From Diphasiastrum complanatum (taxonomy: Eukaryota > Streptophyta > Lycopodiopsida > Lycopodiales > Lycopodiaceae): DNA of 64,000 bases. Position 1 is the first letter of the stretch. Every line of letters begins with the position of its first letter. Below are positions 25,147 to 39,100 of the stretch, one piece after another. The notes under the pieces were generated by a model. The model had not been told where the DNA came from, searched no databases, and saw only the letters and a list, made by a program, of their open reading frames with translations. The stretch is taken from assembly GCA_029204225.1 (NCBI GenBank), contig MU831864.1, positions 35,977-99,976 of the forward strand, in the 5' to 3' direction. The position numbers and the translations under genes were made by a program.

Positions 25147-26890
25147 GTCAAAAAAGAAATTCTTTTTGTAGCACAAGGCTAAAAATGTTTTTTAACTTCA
25201 ATTTTTTTTTTTTTTGAGATTTCATTATGGGATTTTTAACTATGTACCAAACCACAATTCTTATTAATAAACATTCAAGTAGTGGCATAAAAAAGATAGC
25301 AGACCATGTGCTATCTTTGTATTGACTCATGGCAAGAAAGAAAATTGCAAAAAATTTACTCGCAAAATGCCAAATCTCCCGATAGTTGATAAAGTCTGGA
25401 CAGTATGGTCTTCGACGTTAGTCAAGCGAGTTGACAAGTCGGACCTCCCGATAAGTTTGGCAAGTCGACAAGTCATGCAAGTCGAGTGTCGCTTTCATGC
25501 CTGTCACCGATAACAAGGTATTTATGCAGACCATGCGACAATGTGTGTAAAGCTGAAGCAATATGAATGGACTAGATTAACATAGGATTTAGGAGAGTAG
25601 AGGGATAAATCCAACATCACCCATATTACAAGATAAAATAACAAACTGATTTGATCCTTTGCTTGGCTAGCTCAGTGTGCTTTCCTTACATGTTTTTGCA
25701 CTCACATATTTGCCTGTCTTGGGTGTTTCGTAATCACTATGAACAACAATTTCGTAATTTTAAGAAATTATAATTTTTCAACTTATAGACTTTTTTAAAA
25801 AGAATTTGCAAATATGGCCATATACAATCTAAGGGTTACTTATTAGCATTAAACTTATCAAAATTTCAAATCCAAATAATAATTTGCAATGGAATATGAA
25901 ATGGACCTAACTCCTGAGGTTACTTTCATGTGACTTTTGGCATCTAACTCATACAAGGTATTTTCCTCAACATAACGCAAGGAATTTTTTATCTAATAGA
26001 AAAATCAAGCCACCATGGATTATTTGTTGCCTCCCACTCAGTAACCTCATGTGCTCTCTTCAAATAATATCATTATGAGTACTTTGACTCATCCAAAGTG
26101 TTTAGGATGCACTAGGATGACAAAATATTTGCTTTGCATTTATTTCACTTTTTTCAACAAACCTATAGAAAGGAGGAGCCTTCAAGCACATTCAAGTTAT
26201 CTAATGCATAATAGATTGTTGAAAACATCATTATCACTCAAAACAGTTTGTGGGAGATTAATTCTTAATTCCACACAAGCCTTTTGACGTTGTCAATGTT
26301 GCTTGCTTGATCCTTCCCTTCTCATGTCAGGTGCATGTCTAGTTCAATTGCAAAAACATTTGTTTTATATGCTTGTTATTTAACTTTGACAATTATCACC
26401 CTAATATGGCCTTAGTTGACAACGCCAATGTTTCTACTGAGTAACCAAATAAGTGAATTATTAAACACATTCAGTCATTTTTTGACCTAAACATCGTTAC
26501 CTTTTTTTTTTGTCAAAATATTGTAAAAAACGTAAAGAACCAGAAATCATGGATATTTATGACATAATGTGCCTACCAGTTAGGGGTCCCAGTTCACCCA
26601 AAAGTGGCTAGAGTAAATATTCAGGCCTTGTAAAGACTTCAAGAATTTTCTCCTTGAAAACAAGGCTACCAACATTGAGAATAGATGATGGAGCCACAAG
26701 TACTTGCTCAAGCATGTCACTTTGTATCAGGAGTGGTTTAGTGAATTCAATGCAATTGAAAATAATGATAAAGTAGATAAAGCCAATGGTAAGAAGTTAC
26801 TCATTAAGGTTTTAGATTAATCTTGATTGAACTTCCAAATATCCTAAAAAACTTGTATATATAATAAGAGAGCATAAGGACATGCTCTAG
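25147..26890. other. AT-rich intergenic sequence
   Basis: No gene recognised. Short GACAAGTCG / GGCAAGTCG repeats near 25430-25490; otherwise closed frames. Confidence 0.5.
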
Positions 26891-27112
26891 AATGATTGGA
26901 CCCCATTTGTTGCCTTTCTACATCATGATTGGAGACCCCTAGATTTGCACCTCTCATCATGATTGGACCTCATGATTTCCACCTCACAATTTGATTGGGC
27001 CTCATGATGTGCACCACTAAACATGATTGGTCCACATTTAATACACCTCTTAAAGTGATTGGCCTTCTGATCTATGCCTCTTAATGTGATTGGGCCAAAT
27101 AGATGCATTTCA
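26890..27112. repeat. Degenerate minisatellite, about 32-bp period, 7 units
   Basis: GATTGG recurs at about 26894, 26927, 26961, 26993, 27025, 27057 and 27089, each unit also containing CATGAT or CCTCTTA-like text. Units are diverged but spacing is 32-34 bp throughout. Confidence 0.8.
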
Positions 27113-28593
27113 ATCCTAACATCATGTGACAAATGTCACTATCTCACTAGATCTCAAGTTTGAGGCCTATTGACTATTCAAACTCAACATAAATGAACTA
27201 AAATGATTAGGTAGGATCCTTTTAGTGAAGTCATAACTACAAGCTTTTGAGCTGCAGACTTCAAACTCAGAGTTTTATTCTTTTGTTCTCTATAGTTCAA
27301 AAAACATAACACTATTTTTAAATGATTTTCTTAGTGATATAGTCCTCAGACTTAGATCATGATCTTGAGCTCTATCAAGCTCAGTTTTCATAATACTAGA
27401 ACATAGGAAATTGGTTTGAATCATATACCTTTATTTTGAAAGGTATAAAGCTCAAAATTTAGCAATTTTGTTGAGTACATCAATTTTTTCACAATTGTCT
27501 ATTTTTATTTGTAATTTGGTTTGCAATTATTTTATTTATTTACTTTCTTAGCTATTGGTAGTGTAGCAACAAGATCAAGGTAGATTGCCATTCTGCCATT
27601 GGGCATTAATCCTAACATTGTGAATCTCCTCTTATTATGATTTTCTAACACTTAAGAGCCCAGTTGATGCTACATATGGGTGGCTGTTGTGGGGCTATTT
27701 CCTACCCTAGCCTCAACCCAAGATCCAAGCACACAAGCATCAAGGAGACGAGGTTAGATGTCACGCGAAGGTTCAATCCCATAAGAGCGATAGCATAGAT
27801 CAAAATCCAACATGTATTGATGATCCACAATTAACAATAAGATCCATTAACACTATCAATTAACCCTACATCCATTAACACTAAATCTACAAGATGATAG
27901 CTTACCCTTCTCTCTCCCTTTCTCTCTCGCAAAAAGCATAAGAATTAGCAAATCCAATAATAATCACATCCAACAATTATCAACCACAAAAAAAGTATGA
28001 GAGATAGAGGAAAAGAGATAGCGAGTAAGGACATTCCACATCCATTCCATAAGAGGGCCAACCTGCTTGTATTAGAATGAAAAGAGAACATGTACAGTGA
28101 TTCAAAATTGCTACTTATATAGGAAATTGAGGAGATGGGCGTCCCAATTCCTATTGGCTATTCTAAACCTAAGTATTCAAATAGTAGAGGGAACCCATTT
28201 ATTAATTGGAGGACCCAATTTGAAAGTGAATTTTGGTGGGAACCCCTAGTTTATACACTAACTTGACTTGTGGGCCCCGTGACATTAAAAATCCCTCATA
28301 ATGGGCCTAAAGTCCTTTTATTGGCTTTCTGATCAATCAAATCTCTATGTGATCATCGGGTTGGACTTACACACGCAGGGTGCCAAATCTCTCTCACTTA
28401 TTAGCTAGGGTTAGGGTTGCCTTGGGATCCGCAAACCCTCCAACAATATCCCCCACCAAAATTGGTGGCAGTCCCACGACACCTCGCGAGATTATTTATT
28501 TTGGGCTTTGGTTGGCCTCTCTTCGCACCTTTATCAGGTGGTATTGCACCTTCTCCATGAATTCCAGACGCTCGGTGTTGAAATCCTTTTGTG

Positions 28594-28678
28594 TAGTGCT
28601 TCTATGCTCTTGCTACAATAGTATCTTCAATAAAGTGCCAATTAATCAGTGCTTCTATGCTCTTGCTACAATAGTAAA
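28594..28678. repeat. 30-bp direct repeat
   Basis: AGTGCTTCTATGCTCTTGCT plus the next ten bases occur twice, about 53 bp apart. Confidence 0.85.
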
Positions 28679-28794
28679 ATGAGTTTTTTAAAATTTTTAA
28701 TTATTTCAAAATGCAATTTTTGTTTTAATTGATATTTTGAGGATTTAAAAGCCCTTCACAAGGCAAACCTTTTCGTGATATATAGATCACCCTA

Positions 28795-28852
28795 TTAAAT
28801 AGAGGGTGCCACAAATGTGACATCTTGTCATTGACGTGGCACCCTCTATTAA
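28795..28852. repeat. Short foldback (MITE-like) sequence
   Basis: TTAAATAGAGGGTGCCAC (28795-28812) faces its near-perfect reverse complement (28836-28852) with a 23-bp loop. Confidence 0.8.
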
Positions 28853-29186
28853 AAAAAATTCAAAAAAAAAATGATACTGCACACTACTCAATCCACCGCA
28901 TAACGTTTCGTGCACTACTCAACTTATGGGTGGGTTGCGAGGGCGAAATAGCTGACCCCAATGGATTCCTATGTGTAGGCCATGCTCTTCCAAAGACTTC
29001 CACTACTTTTTGTTAGAGAACTTTTTATTTGTGTTAAAATAAAACATTAATTTCATATTGGCCTACTTACGTCATAAAACCAATGACCAGAGGCCATTCA
29101 CCAAAATGATTGGCAGGTGACCACACGCGCATGGGACCAGACTCTCTCTCTCTCTCTGTGGCATTTGTTGTTTGTCGTAGCAGGAG

Positions 29187-29319
29187 ATGGGAGCAGCGAC
29201 AATGAGCGAGAGGAGCCGAACGAGCGTCTCCACCTGCTTCTTCTTCATCAGATCCATTGCTCTTGTTCCTGCGGCTCGATCCATCACGGCAACCGCTTCC
29301 TTCATCAATCACCATCCAG
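29187..29319 (+). CDS. Candidate short first exon, possibly organelle-targeted or 5' leader of SEC24
   Basis: Open frame from an ATG at 29187: MGAATMSERSRTSVSTCFFF, then Ile/Arg/Ala/Ser-rich text ending at a CAG|GTGCTC donor-like site near 29319. The Ser/Arg/Ala-rich start resembles a transit peptide, but no conserved protein follows that I can name. It may instead be the non-coding first exon of SEC24, whose start codon is 790 bp downstream. Confidence 0.25.
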
Positions 29320-29954
29320 GTGCTCATTCTATCTTCAATATTCCAACATCTCACCCATAGCTCATAATCCACTGCCTTCTTTTAGTTTTCAGCTCCATAC
29401 CTGTTTTCTTTGCAAGTTTCTACCCATTAAGCATCAAACTTGGTGGAGCTAAATCTAGATGTAATTGATTCACTAGCTGTCTAGGTCATTGAGTTGTTTA
29501 GAACTCTTTAGTTTGTGCTTGTTCATAGTATATTTGGCTGGGCCTATTTTTCAAATTAGGGCAAATTACCTAAGCTTTGAATGTCTCCTCTGGCAGATCT
29601 GCATCATTTTTGCCAGAATTTCGACCAGTAAATCGTTGAGCCTTTCAATCTGGTTATTGTTTCTACTCCAATTTATACCAACTTATGGTAGAGAGTCCAG
29701 ACAGAACACAAGCATGCAGTGATAATCACAGTTAGGGAAATCTTTGGGAATTGGCAAGAGCGCCATTGGCAAGGTTTCTGGTACCAAAGCTTCAGTCTGC
29801 CAAGACGGTGGCCGTAAACTTAAACAGTGTGGAAATTCCTTGTAGAGGTACGTTTGGAAGGATCTTGGTGATCTTGGTGCTGTTACCTTTGACAACAGCA
29901 GCACCAAATAAAGTTGATCGGTGGGAGCGTAGTAAAATATGAATATCAATTTTG

Positions 29955-30105
29955 GCAGAGAGATATATTGGAGATACGGTGTTTAAGGTTCATTCTTCAG
30001 ATAGCGTATTTATTTTGGGAGAAACTTATATTGGAAAGACGCTGTTTGTGGTTCAGTCTTCAGATAGTGTGTTTGGACAGGAGCCCTAATTGATCAAGGG
30101 TTTCA
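29955..30105 (+). promoter_or_regulatory. SEC24 leader with a 60-bp imperfect tandem repeat
   Basis: ATATTGGAGATACGGTGTTT...TTCTTCAGATAGCG and ATATTGGAAAGACGCTGTTT...GTCTTCAGATAGTG are consecutive copies (about 29963-30010 and 30029-30076) just before the start codon at 30106. No classical promoter motif is claimed. Confidence 0.55.
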
Positions 30106-33100
30106 ATGGCAGCAAGGCCAATTGCAGCGGGAGCAGTCCCTTCCGGTTCATCTGCAGCTGCTCCTTCATTTGCTCCTGCTCTAGCACCTGGCATTGCTAA
30201 CAACAACATTGGTGCAATGCCCTCCTCTGTTCCTTCCTTCAGACCATCCCAGCCGCCGAACCAACGGGGGATGTTCCAGCAGGGAATTCCTGCAACTGGC
30301 CCATCAAATTTTCATGCACCTCCAGGACCTGCTGGAGGACCCCCCCCAGGATTGCCTCTGGGAAATGGTCCAGCATTTGTTGGAAGGCCAGCCTCATATT
30401 CTGCTCCTCCAGTGCCACAGCCAGCCTATTTAAGCAGACCAGGAGGATCATTCTCCTCTGCCCCGGGCCAACCTCAAGGGCCTCCTTTTGTCCAATTTCC
30501 AAATCAACAAGGAGGTCCTGTTCAGCCTCCTGCTCCTTACTCCTTTGCAACTGCTCAAGTGTATCCGCCTAGCGGACGTCCAGCACTGCCATCTTTCTCC
30601 GAACCATCATCTGGGCAGCCTCCCTTTGTGCAAGGAATGCCAGGACAAACTACTCGTCCTCAACAGATGACTGGGCCACTTCCAGGTCACCCACTTCAAG
30701 GTGGTCCTCCTTTTTCTCAACCTGTAAGTTATCCTCAAGGCCACATGCTAACTGAAGCACCTGTTGCACAATTTCGTGATATGTCATTTGGAACACAAAA
30801 CCAAGCACCTCAGGCTGGTCCACCCCCACCTACGTTTATGGCACGACCTCCGCCCACTGCATCAGGACCTACCTGGCAGGCAGCATCACCTTATGGTGGG
30901 CCTCCTCCTGTAAGTATCCTATTCATTTTTTGGTTGCAATGCAGATTCTGGCTCTAACCCTTCTACTCAGATGCGCTACTTCAAACCTGTTCAGTAAACT
31001 TAATTCTGTACTAGCATAGATTTGATTGTCATCAATGACCATCTAGTCGTGCAGGCCTCAAAGAAGTCAATTCACAAAAGCACCATTATCCAGTAATTTT
31101 GACGCATGCATCAGGCTTTGCTTTCCAATTAGAGTGATTGTGCTTTTTGGTACTGTGAGCAAAGGCCTGTAGATGTATTGTTGACGGCTATTACAGGGTT
31201 TACTGGTTCCCTGCAGTTTCCCATGCATTAAAGTCAGAGTGTTTGGTCCAATACATTTGTATGCTGACTTTCATCAATTTGTAGTTGATGCGACCTTATG
31301 TGCTGGCATTTGATTCAGGGTCCACCTCTTTATGGGCAAGCCACCCAAACTATTCGTCCAGTAGCACCTCCAGGGATGGGCCACCCTCCTGGTCCAGAAA
31401 ATTATGCTGCAAAGGTTCCGGGCATTCCACAAACAGGGTCACCATCGGCAGCTCCTCTTGCATCAAGCACTTCACGCATTGATCCCAACCAGATTCCACG
31501 TCCACAGTCAAGTCTTACTAGTTCAACCACTTTCGAAACATGGTCGTCCAACCAAATCAATCTTCCTCCGGTATGTCCATAAAGAGTCTATCAAATCACT
31601 TCAAATCTGTGTACTAAAAATGTGAGTGAAGCTGGTTAAAGTTGTTCTTTGAGTTGTATGATTGGAGTTTCTCTTAAGTTTGGCCGAGTTGTGAATGGCA
31701 TTTACAACGGTTCCATTTGAGCAAGTAATGGGGGATTTTGTTATGTTGGCTTTTATCTTTAATTTAATGCTAGCCTTTATGAAGGCCTTGATATCTTTTC
31801 TCCGTGTAAGGAAGTAAAACTGAATGTTCAATCAGTTTTGAGGTTCATACCAGTAGAGTCCATCCTTTGTATCAAGTTGAATTGCCATAGATTTTGTAGG
31901 TGGGTTTAAAGTACAAGCTTACAGTCTTGTTGGAATGCTTGAAATTGATCTTTGACTTGACCTGCTTATCATGTGGGGGATTCACTGACTATTCATTCCT
32001 TCATATGCTATGTTTGACTTCTACATGAGAAACTTTTGCTTTTTGTGATGTAGCACATTTTTTCATTGTCAAGGTTGTACATAGAAAAAGTGTATCATTT
32101 CACAACGTGAATGCTTGCTATCTAAACACGACGGTCTTTGATCATAGCACCTTATTATTTATAGGAGAGTATTCTCATCTTCAATTTTTACACTCATCAA
32201 TGACTATTTGGAGGTAACAGATAAATGTCACATTTTCAAGTTCCAATCATAGTTTGATAAATTTTTTTGTTATACCTATGCCCTTTTCTTATTGATCACG
32301 TTGTTAGGCATTATTCTTTCAAAAAAGTACAACTTCCGTTTTTAGTAGTTTATGATCTTCTCTTATCGTTGATTAAACTTGTAAAGCTCGTGTGATGTAG
32401 GAAAAATCATTATGTAAAATGTATTATTTTTTTACTAGTTATGAATAAAGTGTTACACTATGTAGTTTCTACTTCAATGCTGTTTATAACGAACAAGCAT
32501 CAAAAGATGGCTTTGGTGATAACACAACGATTTTTAGTTTTAGCATGTATGTTAGAGTTCACTAGCTAGTTTGAGGTTGCCAAGCTTGGATCATGACCAC
32601 TCATGATGTTACTCCAATTTAACTCTGTTGATCTTTTGATAATTTTAAATAAAGTTCTTGATACATGATATGGTGTAAAGTTCTAGCAAGTCGGGGAGAA
32701 TTTACCCTTTTGGTTAAGGTTACTTAACATCAAATTCTGATAAGTTTGTCAATATGGTTGTTTATTTTTTTGAAAGTTAGCTTGTTTGACTAAGCATATG
32801 CTTGTCTAATGTTCATGTTGATACTTTACCTTCTTGTGATAAGTCTGCAACCAGCAATTTTGTTGTGCGCGACACAGGGAATTGTAGTCCCCGGATGATG
32901 CGAAGCACACTTTACCAGGTATTGCTCAATTTTAAGAGTTGTCGCTTGGTTTGGATATTCCTAGTGAAATATGCTATGATGGTGTTTTCCAAGTTTTTTT
33001 TTTAAGCAAGTTTGTGTTTCCTTCATTCACGATCTATATTGTCCAATTCTGGTTGAAGCTCAATGCTAAAATATACCTTTTGGTTCTTGTTTGTTGTGCT

Positions 33101-36100
33101 AATTGATGCCTAATACCTTATTTGATAACTTGATACGCTATCTATTTCTTGAATGTTCACGTTTGTTTTCTAAACAATTTTATAGCTAAGATAATTTTCT
33201 AATCGTAGACCTTTTAGTTTTAGTTTAATTTGAGGCATTATTTCAGGTTTTTGATTGTTGAATCCCATGCAGATACCATGTTCAGGGGATTTACTTTCCA
33301 CTTCAGGAATGCCATTAGCAGTGATGGTGCAACCTCTTGCACTGCCTCACCCCTTAGAAGAACCTATCGAGGTGAGCATCACTGAAGTTCAATATCTTTG
33401 ATGTTTTTATTACTATTCTTGTGACATATGTTAACGATGTTTTGATTGTTTGTTGGAGTTGATTATCCACTTGTCATCTTCCATTTGCTTCCTTCTGTCT
33501 ACAATAGTTTTTGCCTCTTTAGATGGTAGAGTTGTTACTCTTGACCTTGACATCTTCTTATTGTTGTCAAAATAAGATGACAATCACGTTTATTTTTAAT
33601 CCTATCACCTAGTGTTGTATAACTTTTTCTCGTTGTAGTCTAAATTGTGTGCTGGATGGGAGTATTTTGTTGTTTAATTATGTGGGAGTTGTTTATCATT
33701 GTGATTGCACACACGGTGAACTATCCTATGATTTTCTATCTTCCTAGTTTACTTCTTGTTGCATGTGTCATGCAAATATCAACTTTGGACAAATGAATTT
33801 AGAAAATGAGCTATAGGTTTTTCATGGAAAAAATGATTTTCTGAAATTCTAAGATTCCTGCCATAAATGATAGATTTTGATGGGCAAGTCTAAATTTCCT
33901 ATATAGGGCCTTCATAGCCCTCATGTAGGCCAAGACCTAACTAACAACCAAATACTTCTAAGATAGTTTTCTATACAACTATGGTACTTGATGGGGTAAC
34001 GAATGATGAATTAATGATTCACGAGAGCTTGTATTGAGTTCATTCTAGCTTTGTGGAGATTGCCTTGATTCAATAGTTCTTTTAGCTATGCATAACAATC
34101 ACACTCAAGGATAGATTTGGGCATTCACTATGCACGATTTGATTTTCTAGTGTAAGATATCATAGGAAGATATGCTATTTTGTGATTATACATTTTTGCT
34201 TTAATGTGATACATTGCAAGTAGATTGGAATATTTTTTTCAATGCGCGATCTCGATTGCATGATATTTTGTAATATGAACAATTATGTATGTTGATTAGT
34301 CTCAATCTCATCACACTTATCATCGTAGATTGAATATGATGATGTGATTATTTTTTATGTTTTCTTTATTGAGTTTTTTTTTTTTTTTGGGTGTGTGTGT
34401 GTGTGTGTGTGTGTGGCAAATAGCAAATAGATGTGTGCTATTCTAGAAGCTTGTATCTTTATCTTGATATTTTCATTTCTATTCAAGATGAATCACGTAA
34501 AGGCTTAATGGAAAGATGCATTGAGTTAATGGTTTATTTGCCTACATGTCGTTGAATTATTTAGGATTTTCTACGTTCATTGTGAGCACTTAAATTTTTT
34601 TACGCTTCACACAATACTTAAAATTTATGCTACAACTTTTGTTTGGGCTCTGTCGAGATCATCAGCATTTGTTTTTTTAGATTGTACTGTTGATGTACAT
34701 CTTGTATTGTAGTTTTGTTTCCAATATTTTGTTGTTAAGTAGCACTTGTTGAAAGTGTTAGCTCTACCTTTTGTCTTGAATTCGTTAATGGCATTCAGTT
34801 TAATATAACAATGATATGTGGCATGAAGCCCACATCCTTGTGAAGGCGATTGGCTTGTGCATTCAATTGTTATGTAAGTAGGACTGCATGTTGGAATAGA
34901 TAAGTGATATGGTTCTAGTGTAAAACAGTAACCAACAATAATATGGGACCTTTTGTAACTCTTTTGCCTACTTAGAAAGAGAAGTTGAATTGATGGTAAT
35001 GTAAAGAAGGTAGTGGTGTATGTTGCCAATGATGATAGTAATGCCAATGGAGCATAATGTCATGGGAAGGAAGATTGTGAATGTTATAGAGGTAATTGCT
35101 TTTGTAAAAGAAAATGTGTTTTTTAGGTATTGAGAGGAAGTTACGAGTCTATTAGAGCTGGATATGTTGCACAAAGGAAGCGGTCATGAAGGCATAAACA
35201 TAATTCTTTGTATATATGGAAGATAGCCTCTATCTCTATAGGGAGAGTAACAAAGGTGAGGGACCAATGGTTTGCTGGGTATCATCTATCATAGAGACCT
35301 TAAGGTGCGAAAAACTGTTCCAATTGGTTATTGTTAGTCTACACCATGCCTCTGTTGCATACATCACTATGGGAGTAAGTAGTGTGCCAAGGAGATGACA
35401 ACTACTAGCCAAAGCTTTGATATGTCTCTTGAAACATAAACTCGCAAGGTTAATCAAGGAGGAGTGCTCCTTCTCTAGTCGATCGATGTTTGTTTGTGTC
35501 ATAAAAAAAGATAGGATTTGAAAAGAGTACACCCAAATAGGTGTAAGAGTGAACTGTCTCTAATGGTTGACCATCCAATGTGCCGTTGTGGGAGATGCTG
35601 GAGTATGGAACGAAGGTATTCTTGGTATAGGGGGATGATGTACGATGAGTGAAAATATAGCGAGGTGCACAGAAGGTGTGTGGATGGTGGGGGTGTAGTA
35701 ACTGCCCCAAGGATGAAGGGAACACTGCCCCCAATCGTGTGTGGATGACAAGTGACGTCACCTGAACTAGGCCACCTAGAAAGGCCTTGGAGAATAGTGC
35801 TGGCTCTAAGATGTGATCGCTTGATGTAATCGTGGGTGCCCACTTGATGGTTTTTCTTTGAATTGCTAAGCGTGTCGAGTAAATGGGAGGCCTGGGAAAA
35901 CCATGATAATTGATAACCCTGATTGTGAAGGTGCTAAGATGAGGTATGGGCTTCTTGTGTGCATCTCCGCTCAGTTGTGGAAAAGCACCTGACTCGTTGA
36001 TATATGTGAAGCCAAAAGACGGTGTGAAGCTATAAAGTGGAGCTACAAACTATGCCAAAATGACCTGATGGGGGTCAAAGGGGGATGGGCAACATAACTT

Positions 36101-39100
36101 GTTCTAGGATTCACAAATGCCATGTAATAGTAGCAGCAGTAGGTAGTGGCATGGGATACATGTGTAGAAGCCAAGTGAGTTCAGGTTGTAAAGACCAGGA
36201 ATGCCATCCAGATCAATCTTGGAACACTCAAACTGATCCCAAGCTTGTTGTATGAACTAGAAGAATGTGGCACAAGAACAAGAAATAGCTTGGAATCTAC
36301 ATCCCTAGAGAACTATGGAGCAGAGCACTGCCATGTAATAGGAATGTTTTATCTCTGAAGGATAACCAATGTGAGAAAGGACATTTGTGAAATAGCCCAA
36401 AAAGAAGATACATAATATTGACATTGATCCGTAGACAGCAATGTAGCACAACACTGCTATGTAATAGGAATATTCTATCTCTTAAGGATAACAAATGTGA
36501 GAATGGTGCTGCATGAGTTCCCATAGGGACATTTGTGAAACAGCCCAAAAAGAATGGGCATAATATCAACATTGATGAAGCAATCGTGAAGAGCTCAGAA
36601 CTGTTGTTGAGAATAAAAGAGCAACTTCGAGTATTAACTCCAATGTCCATGGAAAAGCTTCCGTGGTACTATTGGAATCAGAATCGTAGGATGTTCTGAA
36701 TAATGGCATAAAGTTACTGCAGAATGATTCCAAAAACCACCATTGATGCACCAGTGCAACACCCTAGAACGAGTATGATGCCAACACAAATGGATTAGTT
36801 AGGTAGACTTGTTATTGAGCAGCAGATGCCAATTTTGAATGAAACTACCGTGTAGAAGCCTTTGCATCATAGCTGGAATGGAAGAACAGTTATTAATACA
36901 GTGAAGGTTTTCAGAAATAGAGTTGATTGGATCTGAATTGCGATACAGGTTGAATCAGTTTTATCTGATCCAAATCAGTATTTTTGTAAATTTGTTGTTC
37001 TTTTATTTTACAAAATTTGGTTTAAATTGGACAACTTTCATTCCCTTTTTACTTTCCTCACTCTCCCTTCTCATCATCTTATGGAATAATGTTTCTGCTC
37101 TCGCATCTCTTAAGATGAAGAGAAGGGAGGAGAGTCAGAGAAGGAGAAAGAGTGAAGGAGAAGGAGAAGAGGAAGAAAGAGTAGGAAAGGAGGGGGCAGA
37201 GCCAAGGAGGAAAATTAAGAGTTAGAATCTTTATATTTTTTTTTGTTAAACTTTGATTCGATTTTTTTTAGCCAATTCAGAATTGGAGAATTGGTTGAAA
37301 ATAGAAAATAGAACTGGAGATGTTTGCAAAGAGTGAACATATGGAAGAGTGTGAAGAGGAGTAGCATTTGGCTAGCATTTGGGTTGAGTTTGTCCATCTT
37401 GTTTTGTTTTACTCATAGTATCTTCTCTAAGCATCTAGCTTGAGCTTTTGTTGAAGCAAGGTTAGATGAAGATCCTTAACTCTCAGAACATATGATGAAG
37501 CACTCTCATCTACTCTCTGATAACTTAGAAATATTTGGTTTCTAAGTGTAAGAAATCTAGGAAGTATTCTTGATTTCATAGATTGTTTTTAGAGTATCCC
37601 AAGCTTCCTTGGCAGTGGTGCATGTACTGATCTCTTAACACTTCATTGGTTACATAGCCTGTACTTTGCCATTTGCCTCCACAAAAGAGGGAGAATTCTA
37701 TCACCAATGGTTTTTGTATTATGAAGCTAATTCTTTGTGATGGGCTTCACCAGGTAAATATTTTGCATCCCTTTTGTAATCTGATGTAATCTCCTGTCCA
37801 CATGTTTTTGTCAGTCCATAAATAGTTATCAACCCTTCTTCACGAGGATTTTTTAGGTGATTGGCTGGTAATTGTAGGTGGGCCCTACCTTGACAACTGC
37901 TGTTAAATCTTTCGTGAAGTTTTAATAATAATTTGTGAAACATTTGAAGGAAAGACATTGCAGTGACTGGTTGATGCTAACTTTGTCACAATGCTTGACT
38001 ATTCACTGAGTGATTTAAAAGCTAGATATTGATTTGTTTGAGGATTTTCAGGTCCGCTGGAATATTTATCAGATAGGACATCCCACTGTAGTCATTGTAT
38101 CAATCACTTGCTCATTGAACTAAATCTAACTCACTGTCCTGGACAATTCACTTTTCAAGGTTGTAAATTTTGGAGATAGTGGCCCGGTTCGTTGCTCTCG
38201 ATGCAAAGCCTACATAAATCCGTTTATGAAGTTCATCGACCAGGGTTGGCGATTTGTCTGCAACATTTGTGGTATGTGTTGCTGCACCTTTGTTTTTGTA
38301 CCTTCTATAAGATTATCATAGGCAAATGCATAGTAATAAATATCAGGCATGTGTTTGCTGACTCCTGTCATGCATTTAGCCTGCAACTGGTTTACTGTTG
38401 GCTTTTGGAAAGACGATCTGTTAACTGTAGGCTCTCTTGTTTGCTGAAGTAGTTTGTGATAGGTCATTGAAGGACTTGAATGGACATATCACTGCTGCTG
38501 TTTTAATATATATTTGGTACTCTGTAGTGTTTCACATTGTTATCTTCTTTCAATTTTGCAGGCTTTGCAAATGAGACACCTAGGGAGTACCATTGCAATC
38601 TGGGACCAGATGGTAGAAGGCGAGATGCAGATGAGAGGCCAGAACTTTCTAGGGGAACTGTAGAATTTGTTGCGTCAAAAGAGTTTTTGGTTTGTTTTGA
38701 TTCTTCTTTTGTAAATATTTGGGTGACCTTAGGTTTTAGGCAGAGTTTCTCTAGTTTCATTGCAGAATTGTATATCTCAGAATACAAGTTTTTCACTTAG
38801 CAATGGCAGAAATGAGTAAGCAGCACTGAAAAGTTTTTGAAGAAATCTTAACAAAATGTCAAAGACTTGCTTTTAAGGAATCACTTCTGCTAGCCTGGTT
38901 ATGATATCTTATTGTGCACACTGCATGGCACATGCGATACTTGCTTTTATTGGTACCATCATATACTGTATTGTTTTTGAGGACCGTTAGGATCACTGAA
39001 AATAATTTATTGGATGACTTTAGAGAACTTTCTTGCAAATTTGGGTATGTTTGTGCCTGTCAACACAGGTTCGTCCACCAATGCCGGCGGTTTTCTTTTT

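Noticed and set aside
24553-25182. Overlapping open frames in both strands around the hairpin cluster
   Set aside because: Explained by the palindromic, GC-richer repeats, which open complementary frames.
26890-27112. CRISPR-like array
   Set aside because: Units are degenerate with no conserved repeat separated by unique spacers, and this is plant nuclear DNA.
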